DNA of 64,000 nucleotides from RPQJ01 sp963778185 (GTDB lineage Bacteria > Pseudomonadota > Gammaproteobacteria > Steroidobacterales > Steroidobacteraceae). The notes under the pieces are model-generated. The model searched no databases and was not told the DNA's origin. It saw nothing but the letters and a program-made list of their open reading frames with translations. Position numbers and translations under genes: made by a program. The stretch lies in NCBI GenBank assembly GCA_963778185.1, contig CAVZTF010000001.1:306286-370285 (forward strand), read 5' to 3'. Positions 7,420 to 15,949 of this stretch are shown piece by piece; within the stretch, counting starts at the first letter, position 1; the number at the start of each line of letters is the position of its first letter.

Positions 7420-8427
7420 TCAGCCCGCGGCGAGCCGTTCCATCAGCCCGCCGATCTGCGCCGGCACGCCGTTGCGCGCCTCGGTGATCGCCACGCGCAC
7501 GGCGTTGGCGAAGGACACGCGATCGGCGCCGCCGTGGCTCTTGATCACCACGCCCGCGAGGCCGACCATGCTCGCGCCATTGTAGGCGCGCGGGTCGAGG
7601 CGGCTCTTCAACGCCTTCAACGCCGGTGCCGCCGCGAGCGCCCCGGCCTTGCGCAGCGGGCCGCGCGTGAACTCCTCGCGCATCGCGCCGCCGATGAAGC
7701 GCGCGAGGCCCTCCATGGTCTTGAGCGCCACGTTGCCGGTGAACCCGTCGGTCACCACCACGTCGATGTCGCCGGAGAAGATGTCGTCGCCCTCGACGAA
7801 GCCGAGGTAGTTGATCGGCGCGACTGCGAGTCGGCGATGGGCTTCGCGGATCTCGTCCGTGCCCTTGATGTCTTCCTCGCCGATGTTGAGCAGGCCCACG
7901 CGCGGCTTGTCGATCCCGTGCAGGTCGGCAGCGATGATCGAGCCCATCACCGCGAACTGCACCAGGTGGTCTGCAGTGCAGTCGGGATTCGCGCCGAGGT
8001 CGAGCATGACCGTGTGGCCGTGCACTGCCGGCACGGCCGAGACGATCGCCGGCCGGTCGATGCCGGGAATCATGCCGAGCACGAAGCGCGAGGTGGCGAG
8101 TAGCGCGCCGGTGTTGCCTGCCGACACGCAGGCGGCCGCCTCCCCCTTCTTCAGGAGGTTCACGGCAACGCGCATCGAGGAATCCTTCTTGCGCCGGACG
8201 GCGTCCTGGGGGCGCTCGTCCATGCCGACGACCTCGCTCGCCTCGACGATCGTGCAGCGCCGCTGTGGCGCGGTGCGCACCAGCGGACGCAGGACTTCTC
8301 CACGGCCCACGAGCAGCAGCCGCAGGTCGGGCGAGTCGGCGAGGACGTCGAGCGCGGCGGGCACCGCGACGGCTGCACCGTGGTCGCCGCTCATGGCATC
8401 CACGGCGATGGTGAGCCCGGCCGTCAT
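7420..8427 (-). CDS. plsX: PlsX, phosphate acyltransferase
   Basis: PlsX converts acyl-ACP to acyl-phosphate, the donor for PlsY in the first step of phospholipid synthesis. It is a soluble, membrane-associated enzyme. The 335-residue product has IAVDAMSGDHGA at the N-terminus, CVSAGNTGALLATSRFVLG (~100-120), MLDLGANPDC and YNGASMVGL near the C-terminus, all family signatures. It is the third gene of yceD-rpmF-plsX, the conserved order in gammaproteobacteria. fabH and fabD, which often follow, are absent, so the operon appears to end here. Confidence 0.97.
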   Translation of the reverse strand: MTAGLTIAVDAMSGDHGAAVAVPAALDVLADSPDLRLLLVGRGEVLRPLVRTAPQRRCTIVEASEVVGMDERPQDAVRRKKDSSMRVAVNLLKKGEAAACVSAGNTGALLATSRFVLGMIPGIDRPAIVSAVPAVHGHTVMLDLGANPDCTADHLVQFAVMGSIIAADLHGIDKPRVGLLNIGEEDIKGTDEIREAHRRLAVAPINYLGFVEGDDIFSGDIDVVVTDGFTGNVALKTMEGLARFIGGAMREEFTRGPLRKAGALAAAPALKALKSRLDPRAYNGASMVGLAGVVIKSHGGADRVSFANAVRVAITEARNGVPAQIGGLMERLAAG

Positions 8428-8443
8428 GCGCGGGCCCTGCGCG

Positions 8444-8638
8444 CTATTCCTGGCCTTCCTCGGCCACGGGCTTCTCGATCACCTTCTTGCCGCGGTAGAA
8501 ACCGTCGGGCGTGATGCGATGGCGCAGGTGCGTCTCGCCGCTGGTCGGATCGACCGACAGCGCGGGGCCGCGCAGCGAGTCGTGCGAACGACGCATGCCC
8601 CGCTTGGAGGGGCTCTTGCGGCTCTTCTGAACTGCCAT
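8444..8638 (-). CDS. rpmF: 50S ribosomal protein L32
   Basis: The 64-residue product begins MAVQKSRKSPSKRGMRRSHD and contains FYRGKKVI, the classic L32 pattern. It has no Cys pairs, so it is the zinc-free form. It lies 21 bp downstream of yceD and 16 bp upstream of plsX. This coupling ties ribosome and lipid synthesis. Confidence 0.97.
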   Translation of the reverse strand: MAVQKSRKSPSKRGMRRSHDSLRGPALSVDPTSGETHLRHRITPDGFYRGKKVIEKPVAEEGQE

Positions 8639-8659
8639 GGTCTGGTCTCCTGTCGCGGT

Positions 8660-9175
8660 TCAGCGCTCGCCCTTGTCGAGCAACTCCCGCAGGTTCGCAA
8701 ATGGTCTCTGTTTCTCTTCCGTCTCGGCGCCGTCGGCGACTTCCCCGACCGCCCCGGCGTCGCACTGCCCGGCATCTTCGTGCATCGGCACCAGGGGCAT
8801 GCCGAGCAGCATCTGTTCCTCGACCAGCTCGCCGAGCGACAAGCGCTCCGGGTCGCCGAGCAATGGCTCGTAGCCGCCCGGCAGGTCCTCGTCGTCGCTC
8901 GCCGCCACGGCCAGCGTCGCCGACTCGTCCATGCCGCACTCGCAAGGGCGCAGGCACCGCTGGCACGTCAGGACGACCACGCCCTCGACCCGCGCCTCGA
9001 CCGTCACGCGGCCCTCGAACATCGCGAAGGCGAGCGTTGCCTGTGCGCGAGTCCCGTCGAGTGCGCCGGCCTCGACCAGCCTCGGCAACTGACCCAGGCG
9101 GAACCTGCGCTCGAGCGTGGCAGCGCGCCCCGCCAGTTCGACCGCATTGACTTGATCGGCCGGGGCCTGCGACAT
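8660..9175 (-). CDS. yceD: YceD/DUF177 family protein
   Basis: A 171-residue homologue of YceD, linked in other bacteria and plants to 23S rRNA accumulation. The motif LTCQRCLRPCECGMDES (~residues 75-92) holds the conserved Cys pair, and YEPLLGD, LVEEQMLLGMPLVPMHED and NPFA-like PFANLREL follow as in E. coli YceD. It is first in yceD-rpmF-plsX. The ATG at 9175 is the only plausible start, and it lies only 9 bp from a consensus -10 box, so the mRNA may be nearly leaderless. Confidence 0.93.
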   Translation of the reverse strand: MSQAPADQVNAVELAGRAATLERRFRLGQLPRLVEAGALDGTRAQATLAFAMFEGRVTVEARVEGVVVLTCQRCLRPCECGMDESATLAVAASDDEDLPGGYEPLLGDPERLSLGELVEEQMLLGMPLVPMHEDAGQCDAGAVGEVADGAETEEKQRPFANLRELLDKGER

Positions 9176-9184
9176 GGGGCGCGT

Positions 9185-9213
9185 ATAATATTGATCGCCC
9201 TCCCCGGTGTCAA
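9185..9213 (-). promoter_or_regulatory. Sigma-70 promoter of yceD-rpmF-plsX
   Basis: On the minus strand TTGACA (9208-9213) and TATTAT (9185-9190) are separated by exactly 17 bp. The -35 is a perfect match and the -10 matches 5 of 6. Transcription should begin near 9178, about 3 bases before the yceD ATG. Confidence 0.85.
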
Positions 9214-9234
9214 AACGAATTCGCGCTTAAACCC

Positions 9235-9820
9235 TTGTTTTTCAAGGATCTCATTCTTGCGTCGAGCTCCACGTACAGGCGCGCCCTGCTTGAGCGGCTG
9301 GGCGTGCCCTTCGAATGCGTCGCCCCCGGGGTCCCCGAGGAGCCGCTGGCAGGCGAAACCGCCTCGCAGATGTCGGTCCGCCTCGCGCGTCATAAAGCCG
9401 AAGCCGTCGCCGCCTCGCGACCTGGCAACGGTGGTCGTCGGGTCCGACCAGGTGGCGCTGCGGGGCGAGAGCCTGCTCGGCAAGCCAGGCACCATCGAGC
9501 GCTGCCACGCACAATTGCGTGAATCCTCCGGTCGCGAGGTGGCCTTCCTCACGGCCGTTCACGTGGTGGACGGCCGCAGCGGCCGGACCGAGTCCCACGT
9601 CGACCGGACCGTCGTCCGGTTCCGCTCGCTCACCGACGAGGAAATCGCCCGCTATGTCGCGGTGGACCAGCCGGTCGATTGCGCGGGGGGATTCAAGGCG
9701 GAGTCGCTCGGGATTGCGCTCTTCGATTCCATCGAGTCCGTGGACCCGACGGCGCTCACCGGCCTGCCGTTGATCTGGCTCTGCGGCGCGCTGCGCCGCG
9801 CCGGGATCCCGGTGCCTTGA
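9235..9820 (+). pseudogene. Maf/YceF-type nucleotide pyrophosphatase, frameshifted
   Basis: Maf proteins hydrolyse modified nucleotides such as m7GTP. Two frames together encode a full-length protein of about 194 residues. Frame one, from a TTG at 9235, gives MFFKDLILASSSTYRRALLE up to ARHKAEAVAAS. The next frame, from about 9419, gives DLATVVVGSDQVALRGESLLGKPGT through GGFKAESLGIALF to the stop at 9820. The switch lies at about 9415-9421 and is repaired by removing one base. Both halves are otherwise intact, so this is either a recent inactivation or a base-call error. yceF next to yceD-rpmF-plsX and rluC is the normal order. The 3' end overlaps rluC by 65 bp. Confidence 0.85.
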
Positions 9821-10811
9821 GCAGCGCGTCGAGCACGGCCTTCAGGTCGTCGCCGAGCGGAGCGCTGACCTGCAGGGGCTCGCGCGTGCCGGGCCGCGTC
9901 ACGCCGATCGACGCCGCGTGCAGGAACATGCGGTTCAATCCGTAGTCCCGCAGCACTTCGTTGCGCTCCCGGTCGCCGTACTTGTCGTCACCGGCGACCG
10001 GATGCCCCGCGTAGGCGGCGTGCACGCGGATCTGGTGCGTCTTGCCCGTGCCGATCTCCACCTCCATCAGCGAGGCGACCGTGCCGAAGAACTGCACCGG
10101 GCGGAACGTGCTTACCGCCACCTGCCCGTGGCTGCGCACCGCCACGTGACGCTCGCCGCCGCGGCGCTCGCCCGTGGCGAGCGGCAAATCGATGCGCTTG
10201 TGTCCGAGATCCCACTTGCCGCAGACGAGCGCGAGGTAGCGCTTCTCCACCTGCCCTTCGCGCAGCTGCTCGTGGAGATTGCGCAACGCCGCGCGGCGCT
10301 TGGCGACCATCAGGCAGCCGCTCGTGTCGCGGTCGAGGCGGTGCACCAGGTCGAGCTCCGTGAGTTCCGGCCGGGCCGCCCGCAGCGCCTCGATGACACC
10401 GTGACTCGTCCCGCTGCCCCCGTGTACCGCGACGCCGGCCGGCTTGTTGATGACCAGCAGGTCGGCGTCCTCGTAGACGATGGCCGAGGTGAGGAAGGCC
10501 TGCAGCGAGGCGCTTGGCGGCCGTGCCGCCCCCCCGGTGGCAGGCACCGGACGGCGGACGGGGGGCAACCGGATGCGGTCGCCAGCGGCAACGCGCTGGT
10601 CGGGCTTGGCACGCTTGCTGTTGACGCGGACCTCGCCCTTGCGCAGCAGCCGGTAAACATGGGTGCGCGGCACGCCTTTCAGCACGCGAATCAGGAAATT
10701 GTCGAGCCGCTGCCCGGCGTCGCCCTCGACAGCCTCGACGTACTGCACGCCTCCGCTCGCCGGGGCCGGGACGGCCGGTTGACTCTCTTCGCGTGGATCC
10801 TCGTAAGCCAT
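9756..10811 (-). CDS. rluC: RluC, 23S rRNA pseudouridine synthase
   Basis: RluC makes pseudouridine at several 23S rRNA positions (955, 2504 and 2580 in E. coli). The 351-residue product has an S4 RNA-binding domain (~32-82), then the RluA-type catalytic domain with LLVINKPAGVAVHGG and DLVHRLDRDTSGC, giving catalytic Asp160. KTHQIRVHAAYAGHPVAGDDKYG follows. It is divergent from rne, the same arrangement as in E. coli. The last ~20 residues are Arg-rich and overlap the 3' end of the convergent maf gene. Confidence 0.95.
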   Translation of the reverse strand: MAYEDPREESQPAVPAPASGGVQYVEAVEGDAGQRLDNFLIRVLKGVPRTHVYRLLRKGEVRVNSKRAKPDQRVAAGDRIRLPPVRRPVPATGGAARPPSASLQAFLTSAIVYEDADLLVINKPAGVAVHGGSGTSHGVIEALRAARPELTELDLVHRLDRDTSGCLMVAKRRAALRNLHEQLREGQVEKRYLALVCGKWDLGHKRIDLPLATGERRGGERHVAVRSHGQVAVSTFRPVQFFGTVASLMEVEIGTGKTHQIRVHAAYAGHPVAGDDKYGDRERNEVLRDYGLNRMFLHAASIGVTRPGTREPLQVSAPLGDDLKAVLDALLKAPGSRRGAARRRARSTAGR

Positions 10812-11195
10812 TGATTTGTCGGCCTTCGGTTGTTACAGTCCGGCTCGAAGCGCCGACCGGTCGCCGTCGAGGCGACCGGATGAGCGCGGAATGAGCGTGG
10901 CGAGCCTGATACCCACCGGGTGCGGGCCGCGCGCATCTTAGTTGGTTCTGAGACATCAGACCATCGAACTGCCGTGAACACGCGCAGGTGCCGCAGCCCC
11001 GGCGGGCCGCGGGCCAGAGGCGCGATCCCCGGCGGGAACGATGCCCGAAAGCACCAGGATTCGGTCGGGCACTGCGCCACGTGCGCGGTGCCGCAACGAG
11101 CAGCATGAACACAGACGCTGCAAGACCTCTCCGCAAGGCCACGGCACCACCCGTCCGGTCGTTCACGGCCCCTGTCTCCGTAATTGAGAGGGCCG
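10812..11195 (+). promoter_or_regulatory. rluC/rne divergent intergenic region, probable long rne leader
   Basis: A 384-bp gap between the divergent rluC and rne genes has no convincing gene. In E. coli the rne leader of about 360 nt mediates RNase E feedback on its own mRNA, and this gap has the right size for an equivalent. I cannot point to a specific promoter or stem-loop with confidence. Confidence 0.5.
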
Positions 11196-13802
11196 ATGAA
11201 GAGAATGCTCGTCAACGCAACCCAGGAAGAGGAGTTGCGCGTTGCGCTGGTGGACGGCCAGCGGATCTATGACCTCGATATCGAAATCCCGTCGCGAGAA
11301 ACCAAGAAGGCCAACGTCTACAAGGGCCGCGTCACCCGCGTAGAGCCCAGCCTCGAGGCTGCGTTCGTCGACTACGGTGCCGAGCGCCACGGCTTCCTGC
11401 CGCTCAAGGAAGTCTCCCGCGAGTACTTCAAGACGCAGGACGGCGAAGGCGGACGCCCCGCCATTCGCGAGGTGATCCAGGAAGGCCAGGAAGTCATCGT
11501 CCAGGTCGAGAAGGAGGAGCGCGGCAACAAGGGTGCGGCGCTCACCACCTTCGTGAGCCTGGCCGGCCGCTTCCTGGTGCTGATGCCGAACAACCCGCGC
11601 GCCGGGGGCGTGTCGCGCCGCATCGAGGGCGACGACCGCGACCAGCTGCGCGAGGCGATGGACAACCTGCAGATCCCGGAAGGCATGGGCGCCATCGTGC
11701 GTACCGCCGGCGTCGGGCGCACGGCCGAGGAGCTGCAGTGGGACGTCAACAACCTGGTCGACATCTGGAACGCCATCAAGAACGCGTCGGACAGTCGTCC
11801 CGCGCCGTTCCTGATCTACCAGGAGAGCAAGGCGATCCTCCGTGCGCTGCGCGACTACCTGTCCGACGACATCGGCGAGATCCTGATCGACAAGCAGGAG
11901 ATCTACGCCGAGGCGCAGGACTACATGCAGCGCTTCATGCCGGGCAACCTGCGCAAGCTCAAGTACTACGACGATCACGTCCCGCTCTTCACCCGCTACC
12001 AGATCGAGAGCCAGATCGAGTCGGCGTACTCGCACAAGGTCACACTGCCCTCCGGCGGCAGCATCGTGATCGACCACACCGAGGCGCTGGTCTCGATCGA
12101 CATCAACTCGGCCCGCAGCACGCGCGGCACCGACATCGAGACGACGGCCTGCAACACCAACCTCGAGGCCGCGGACGAAATCGCCCGCCAGATGCGCCTC
12201 AGGGACGTGGGCGGCCTGATCGTCATCGACTTCATCGACATGGAGTCGCAGAAGAACCAGCGCGCCGTCGAGGACCGCCTGCGCGACGCCGTGAAGCAGG
12301 ACCGCGCCCGCATCCAGATCGGCCGCATTTCGCGTTTCGGGCTGCTCGAGCTATCGCGCCAGCGGCTGCGTCCGTCGATCAGCGAGTCGACCAACATCGT
12401 CTGTCCGCGCTGCAGCGGCATGGGCGTGATCCGCAGCGTCGAGTCGCTGGCGCTCGCCATCCTGCGCCTGATCGGCGAGGAGGCGCGCAAGGACCGCACC
12501 GCCAAGGTGATCGCGCAGCTGCCGGTGGACGTCGCGACCTATCTCATGAATGAGAAGCGCGAGTGGCTGCACAGCATCGAGACACGCAGCGGCGTGGACG
12601 TGATCCTCGTCCCGAACCGCTATCTCGACACCCCGGCCTACGAGCTGCGCCGCGTGCGCGACGACGAGCTGGGCCTCCCCGAGTACTCGGTGATCAGCCA
12701 CCAGATGGCCGTGCAGCCGAAGATCGACCTCGACGCCATCGCGGCCGAGGAAAAGACCCCGCCCCCGCCCCCGGTGCCAGCGGTCACGACCGTGGTGCCG
12801 AGCACCCCGGCCCCGCCGCCGGCCCCTGAGCCGGTGGCTGTCGCACCTGCCGCTGCCGCGGCCGTCGCCGCGGTGGTGGTGCCGCAGTACGGCCCGCGTG
12901 ACGGCGTGTTCGTGCGCTTCTGGCACTGGCTGTTCGGCGACAAGCGTGCGCCGGAACCGCGGACCGCGCCGACCCCGGCGGAGCGCGCGCCGCGCGACCA
13001 GCGCGACCAGCGCGACCGCGACCGGCAGCGCAGCCGCGACCGCGATGACAGCCGCAGCGGACGTGGTGGACGTGACGGCAGGCGCGACGAACGCAGTCGT
13101 GGCGAGGGCCGCGGCGAAGGCCGCGCAGAGGGCCGTGCTGAACGTCGTGACGGTAGCGAGCGTCGCCCCGAGCGTCGTCCGGAGGGCCGCGGTGAGCCGC
13201 GTGACCAGGGTGGGAGCCAGCGCGGCGAGCGTGGAGAGCGCGGTCGGCGACCTGACCAGCCGCAGGTCCAGGGTGGCGGTGGCGGGCCGCCGCGCGAACG
13301 GCGCCCGGAAGGACAACAGCAGCGCCAGCCGCAACAGGCGCCGCCGCAACAACAGCAGGTTGCCCAGCCGCCTCGCACCGAGCAGCCGACGGCAGCGCCG
13401 TTGCCCGTGCCGCAGGTACCGCGTGCCGAGACTGCGCCGGTCGGCGAAGGTCAGCAGCGCGGCGAACAGCCTGAGCGCGCCGAAGGCGAGCGCACCGGAC
13501 GCCGCTCGCGTCGCGGAGGACGCCGTCGCCGCCGCGATGGGGGCGAGCAGTTTGGTGGCGAGCCGCGCGGTGAAGGCCGGCCGACTGAGGCGGCCGCTCC
13601 AGCGGCAAGCGCGGCGGGTGGCGACTTCGCCGCCCCCGGGCCACGCTCGTTCGATTTCGGGCGGCCGCCCGAGGGTCCCGTCGAGCGTCCGCCGGTCGAA
13701 GCGGCCCCGCTGCCCGTGGTGCGCCCGCCGCACGAGGTGCAGGAGTGGACGCCCGGCCCGCCGAGCGACGCTACCCGCGAAGCCCCGCGCAGCGAACCCT
13801 GA
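11196..13802 (+). CDS. rne: Ribonuclease E
   Basis: RNase E is the endonuclease that initiates mRNA decay and processes rRNA and tRNA, usually at the inner membrane. The 868-residue product starts MKRMLVNATQEEELRVALVD, nearly identical to E. coli. The S1 domain includes ANVYKGRVTRVEPSLEAAFVDYGAERHGF with an intervening segment. The DNase I-like catalytic part includes ALVSIDINSARSTRGTDIE and GGLIVIDFIDME, and the zinc-link is CPRCSGMG (~405). After ~residue 525 comes a low-complexity tail: a Pro/Ala stretch, then Arg/Gly/Glu-rich repeats (RGEGRGEGRAEGRAE) and RRSRRGGRRRRR, the usual degradosome scaffold and RNA-binding region. I chose ATG 11196, matching E. coli, over an ATG four codons upstream. 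Confidence 0.97.
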   Translation: MKRMLVNATQEEELRVALVDGQRIYDLDIEIPSRETKKANVYKGRVTRVEPSLEAAFVDYGAERHGFLPLKEVSREYFKTQDGEGGRPAIREVIQEGQEVIVQVEKEERGNKGAALTTFVSLAGRFLVLMPNNPRAGGVSRRIEGDDRDQLREAMDNLQIPEGMGAIVRTAGVGRTAEELQWDVNNLVDIWNAIKNASDSRPAPFLIYQESKAILRALRDYLSDDIGEILIDKQEIYAEAQDYMQRFMPGNLRKLKYYDDHVPLFTRYQIESQIESAYSHKVTLPSGGSIVIDHTEALVSIDINSARSTRGTDIETTACNTNLEAADEIARQMRLRDVGGLIVIDFIDMESQKNQRAVEDRLRDAVKQDRARIQIGRISRFGLLELSRQRLRPSISESTNIVCPRCSGMGVIRSVESLALAILRLIGEEARKDRTAKVIAQLPVDVATYLMNEKREWLHSIETRSGVDVILVPNRYLDTPAYELRRVRDDELGLPEYSVISHQMAVQPKIDLDAIAAEEKTPPPPPVPAVTTVVPSTPAPPPAPEPVAVAPAAAAAVAAVVVPQYGPRDGVFVRFWHWLFGDKRAPEPRTAPTPAERAPRDQRDQRDRDRQRSRDRDDSRSGRGGRDGRRDERSRGEGRGEGRAEGRAERRDGSERRPERRPEGRGEPRDQGGSQRGERGERGRRPDQPQVQGGGGGPPRERRPEGQQQRQPQQAPPQQQQVAQPPRTEQPTAAPLPVPQVPRAETAPVGEGQQRGEQPERAEGERTGRRSRRGGRRRRRDGGEQFGGEPRGEGRPTEAAAPAASAAGGDFAAPGPRSFDFGRPPEGPVERPPVEAAPLPVVRPPHEVQEWTPGPPSDATREAPRSEP

Positions 13803-13809
13803 GCCCGTG

Positions 13810-13834
13810 CCCCGGCGCCTTAGCGGCGCCGGGG
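13810..13834. terminator. GC hairpin between convergent rne and phosphatase genes
   Basis: A 10-bp perfect stem CCCCGGCGCC/GGCGCCGGGG with loop TTAGC. The phosphatase stop codon sits in the loop, and rne ends 8 bp upstream. No T-run follows on either strand, so it may act as a barrier or 3'-end stabiliser rather than a classic terminator. Confidence 0.6.
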
Positions 13835-14302
13835 TCCTGCCCGGGCCAGTACCTCATCGAGGAGCCCTGTCGCGGCCTCCTCGACCAGGTCGAGCACCTG
13901 CTCGAATCCCGTGGCGCCGCCGTAATACGGATCGGGGATGTCCTCGACCGCGCTCCCTGGGGCGAACTCCGTCATCAGCCGGATCCGTTCCCGGTAGGCG
14001 GCCGGACTGCGATCCAGCAGCGTCGCCTGGTTCAGCCTGTCCATCGCCACGATCAGGTCGAAACGCGCGAAGTCGGCCTCCTCGACCCTCCTGGCGCGCA
14101 GTCGGGTGAGGTCGATGCCGCGCCTGCGCGCAGCTGCGATGGCGCGCGAATCAGGCGGGTCGCCGACGTGGTAATCGTGCGTGCCGGCCGAGTCGATCTC
14201 GATGTCGAGCTCGGGCGCCCGTGCTCGGACGACCTCCCGGAAGACGCCCTCGGCCGTGGGGGATCGGCATATATTCCCCATGCAGACGAACAGTACCTTC
14301 AT
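13820..14302 (-). CDS. Low-molecular-weight protein-tyrosine phosphatase
   Basis: A 160-residue cytoplasmic phosphatase. The P-loop VLFVCMGNICRSPTAEG at the N-terminus has the C-x5-R-S signature, with catalytic Cys at residue 7 and Arg at 13. DIPDPYYGGATGFEQVLDLVE near the C-terminus supplies the general-acid Asp. Family members act on phosphotyrosine of kinases that control exopolysaccharide export or on arginine phosphate; nothing here tells which. The ATG at 14302 begins right at the P-loop strand, as in all family members. It is divergent from the sugar dehydrogenase, 33 bp away. Confidence 0.95.
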   Translation of the reverse strand: MKVLFVCMGNICRSPTAEGVFREVVRARAPELDIEIDSAGTHDYHVGDPPDSRAIAAARRRGIDLTRLRARRVEEADFARFDLIVAMDRLNQATLLDRSPAAYRERIRLMTEFAPGSAVEDIPDPYYGGATGFEQVLDLVEEAATGLLDEVLARAGPRRR

Positions 14303-14335
14303 GCGACCGCATTCTAACGCGCAGGAGCGCAGACG

Positions 14336-15556
14336 ATGCCGAGGCGAGCCCGCCGCATAGCGAGCGGCGTACTGATCACCCTGGCCGTGCTGGTGGCGGC
14401 CCTCGCCGCCCTCGCCCGGTGGGGCCCGGTACCCGTTTCCGACAAGCGGGTCCTGATCGGGTTCCTGCTCGGGCGCGGTATCGAGCCGCCCTCCGCCACC
14501 CGTATCGCCATGCAGTTGAGGGTGCCGCCCGGCCTCGCCGTGCATGCGTACTCGACCGACGTGCCCCTTGCGCGGGTGATCACGTTCACCACCGCCGGCG
14601 ACCTGCTCGTCGCGCGCACGCGCCAGGGCGTAGTCTCCCTGCTGGACCGTGATCGCGACGGCGACGGCCGCGCCGACGGCCATCGCGTGCTCATCGAAGA
14701 CCTCGATGGCCCGCACGGGCTCGCGCTGCGGGATGGCTGGCTCTACATAGCGGAGCGCACCGCGATCGGCCGGGTGCGCTTCGACGAGGCGAACGGCCAG
14801 CTCGCAGGATCGTATGCGCACATCCTCGCCGGCCTCACGACGGACGGATTCCACCAGACCAAGACGATCGCCTTCGGACCCGACGGCTGGCTCTACCTGT
14901 CGCAAGGTTCGTCGTGCAACGTGTGCACGGAGAAGGACGAGCGCCGCGCGACGGTGATGCGCCTGCAACCGGACGGCTCGCAGGCCGAGATCGTGGCGAC
15001 CGGGCTCCGTAACAGCGTCGGCTTCGACTGGACGCCCTGGGACGGCGCGCTCTATGCCACCGAGAATGGCCGCGACCTGCTCGGCGACGACTTCCCGCCC
15101 GACGAGCTGAACCGTATCGAGCCCGGCAAGTTCTACGGCTGGCCGCTCGTCAACGGCGCCGGCGTCCCGGACCCCGACATGGGTGCGGGACAAGACCCGA
15201 CAGCGGGCACGGCCGCTCCGCCCGTCCACGAGTTTCGTCCGCACAACGCGCCGCTCGGCATCCATTTCCTGCGTGCGGCGCAAATGCCTCCGGGGTTCGA
15301 GCGAACCGCGCTCGTCGCGCTGCACGGATCGTGGAACCGCACGACGCCGGACGGCTACAAGGTGGTGGCGCTGCAGTGGCAACCCGACGGCCGCATCGTC
15401 GAGAGCGACTTCCTGACGGGATTCCTCGGGCCCGACGGCATCATCGGCCGGCCCGCCTGGGTAACCGAAGGGCCGGACGGCGCGATCTACGTCTCCGACG
15501 ATTACGCGGGCGTCGTTTACCGCGTGCTCAGGTCCACTCCCGCGCCTTCACCTTGA
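14336..15556 (+). CDS. PQQ-dependent sugar (sorbosone/glucose-type) dehydrogenase
   Basis: A 406-residue beta-propeller oxidoreductase exported to the periplasm. Residues 1-~28 form an N-terminal hydrophobic anchor or signal (RRIASGVLITLAVLVAALAAL). The body carries propeller motifs DGPHGLALRDGWLYIAE, KTIAFGPDGWLYLSQGSSCN, GLRNSVGFDWTPWDGALYATENGRD and GPDGAIYVSDDYAGVVYRV, typical of the GdhB/sorbosone family. The CNVC pair (~202-205) is common in the sorbosone branch. The start has AGGAG at proper spacing. The substrate is unknown. The 3' end overlaps the convergent VOC gene by 29 bp. Confidence 0.88.
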   Translation: MPRRARRIASGVLITLAVLVAALAALARWGPVPVSDKRVLIGFLLGRGIEPPSATRIAMQLRVPPGLAVHAYSTDVPLARVITFTTAGDLLVARTRQGVVSLLDRDRDGDGRADGHRVLIEDLDGPHGLALRDGWLYIAERTAIGRVRFDEANGQLAGSYAHILAGLTTDGFHQTKTIAFGPDGWLYLSQGSSCNVCTEKDERRATVMRLQPDGSQAEIVATGLRNSVGFDWTPWDGALYATENGRDLLGDDFPPDELNRIEPGKFYGWPLVNGAGVPDPDMGAGQDPTAGTAAPPVHEFRPHNAPLGIHFLRAAQMPPGFERTALVALHGSWNRTTPDGYKVVALQWQPDGRIVESDFLTGFLGPDGIIGRPAWVTEGPDGAIYVSDDYAGVVYRVLRSTPAPSP

Positions 15557-15908
15557 AGTGCGGCGAGCCCGCTCGCACGACGCAGAAGCGCTGGCCGGTC
15601 GGCGCCTCCATGACCCACCAGGTGTTAACCTGCTGGACCCGCCGCGCGCCCAGGGCCTCGAGCCGGCGCACTTCCGCTTCGAGATCGTCCGTTTCTATGT
15701 CGAGGTGCACGCGGCTCGGGTGGTCCACCTTCTGCACCTCGATGTGCAGGTCGCCGGACGGGTCGACCAGCTGGACGTACGTCTCGCCTTCATCGGCCGG
15801 CAACGCGCGCTTCGCCAGGCCGAGCGCCTGGCTCCAGAAGTCCGCTGCCGAGCCGAGATCGTCGGTCCGGCAGTCGATGATGAAACCCGCAAGCTTGCTC
15901 TTGTGCAT
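15528..15908 (-). CDS. VOC family protein (glyoxalase/dioxygenase-like)
   Basis: A 126-residue single-module VOC protein beginning MHKSKLAGFIIDCRTDDLGS, with YVQLVDPSGDLHIEVQKVDHP and RVHLDIETDDLEAEVRRLEALGA. It may bind metal or a small molecule, and its activity cannot be deduced. ATG 15908 has GGAGGAA upstream and beats a longer, poorly conserved extension. It is the leftmost of the small accessory genes on this strand. Confidence 0.85.
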   Translation of the reverse strand: MHKSKLAGFIIDCRTDDLGSAADFWSQALGLAKRALPADEGETYVQLVDPSGDLHIEVQKVDHPSRVHLDIETDDLEAEVRRLEALGARRVQQVNTWWVMEAPTGQRFCVVRAGSPHFKVKAREWT

Positions 15909-15949
15909 GATGTTCCTCCGTCTGGCACAAGCCTGGTCGCGCCAGCGAA

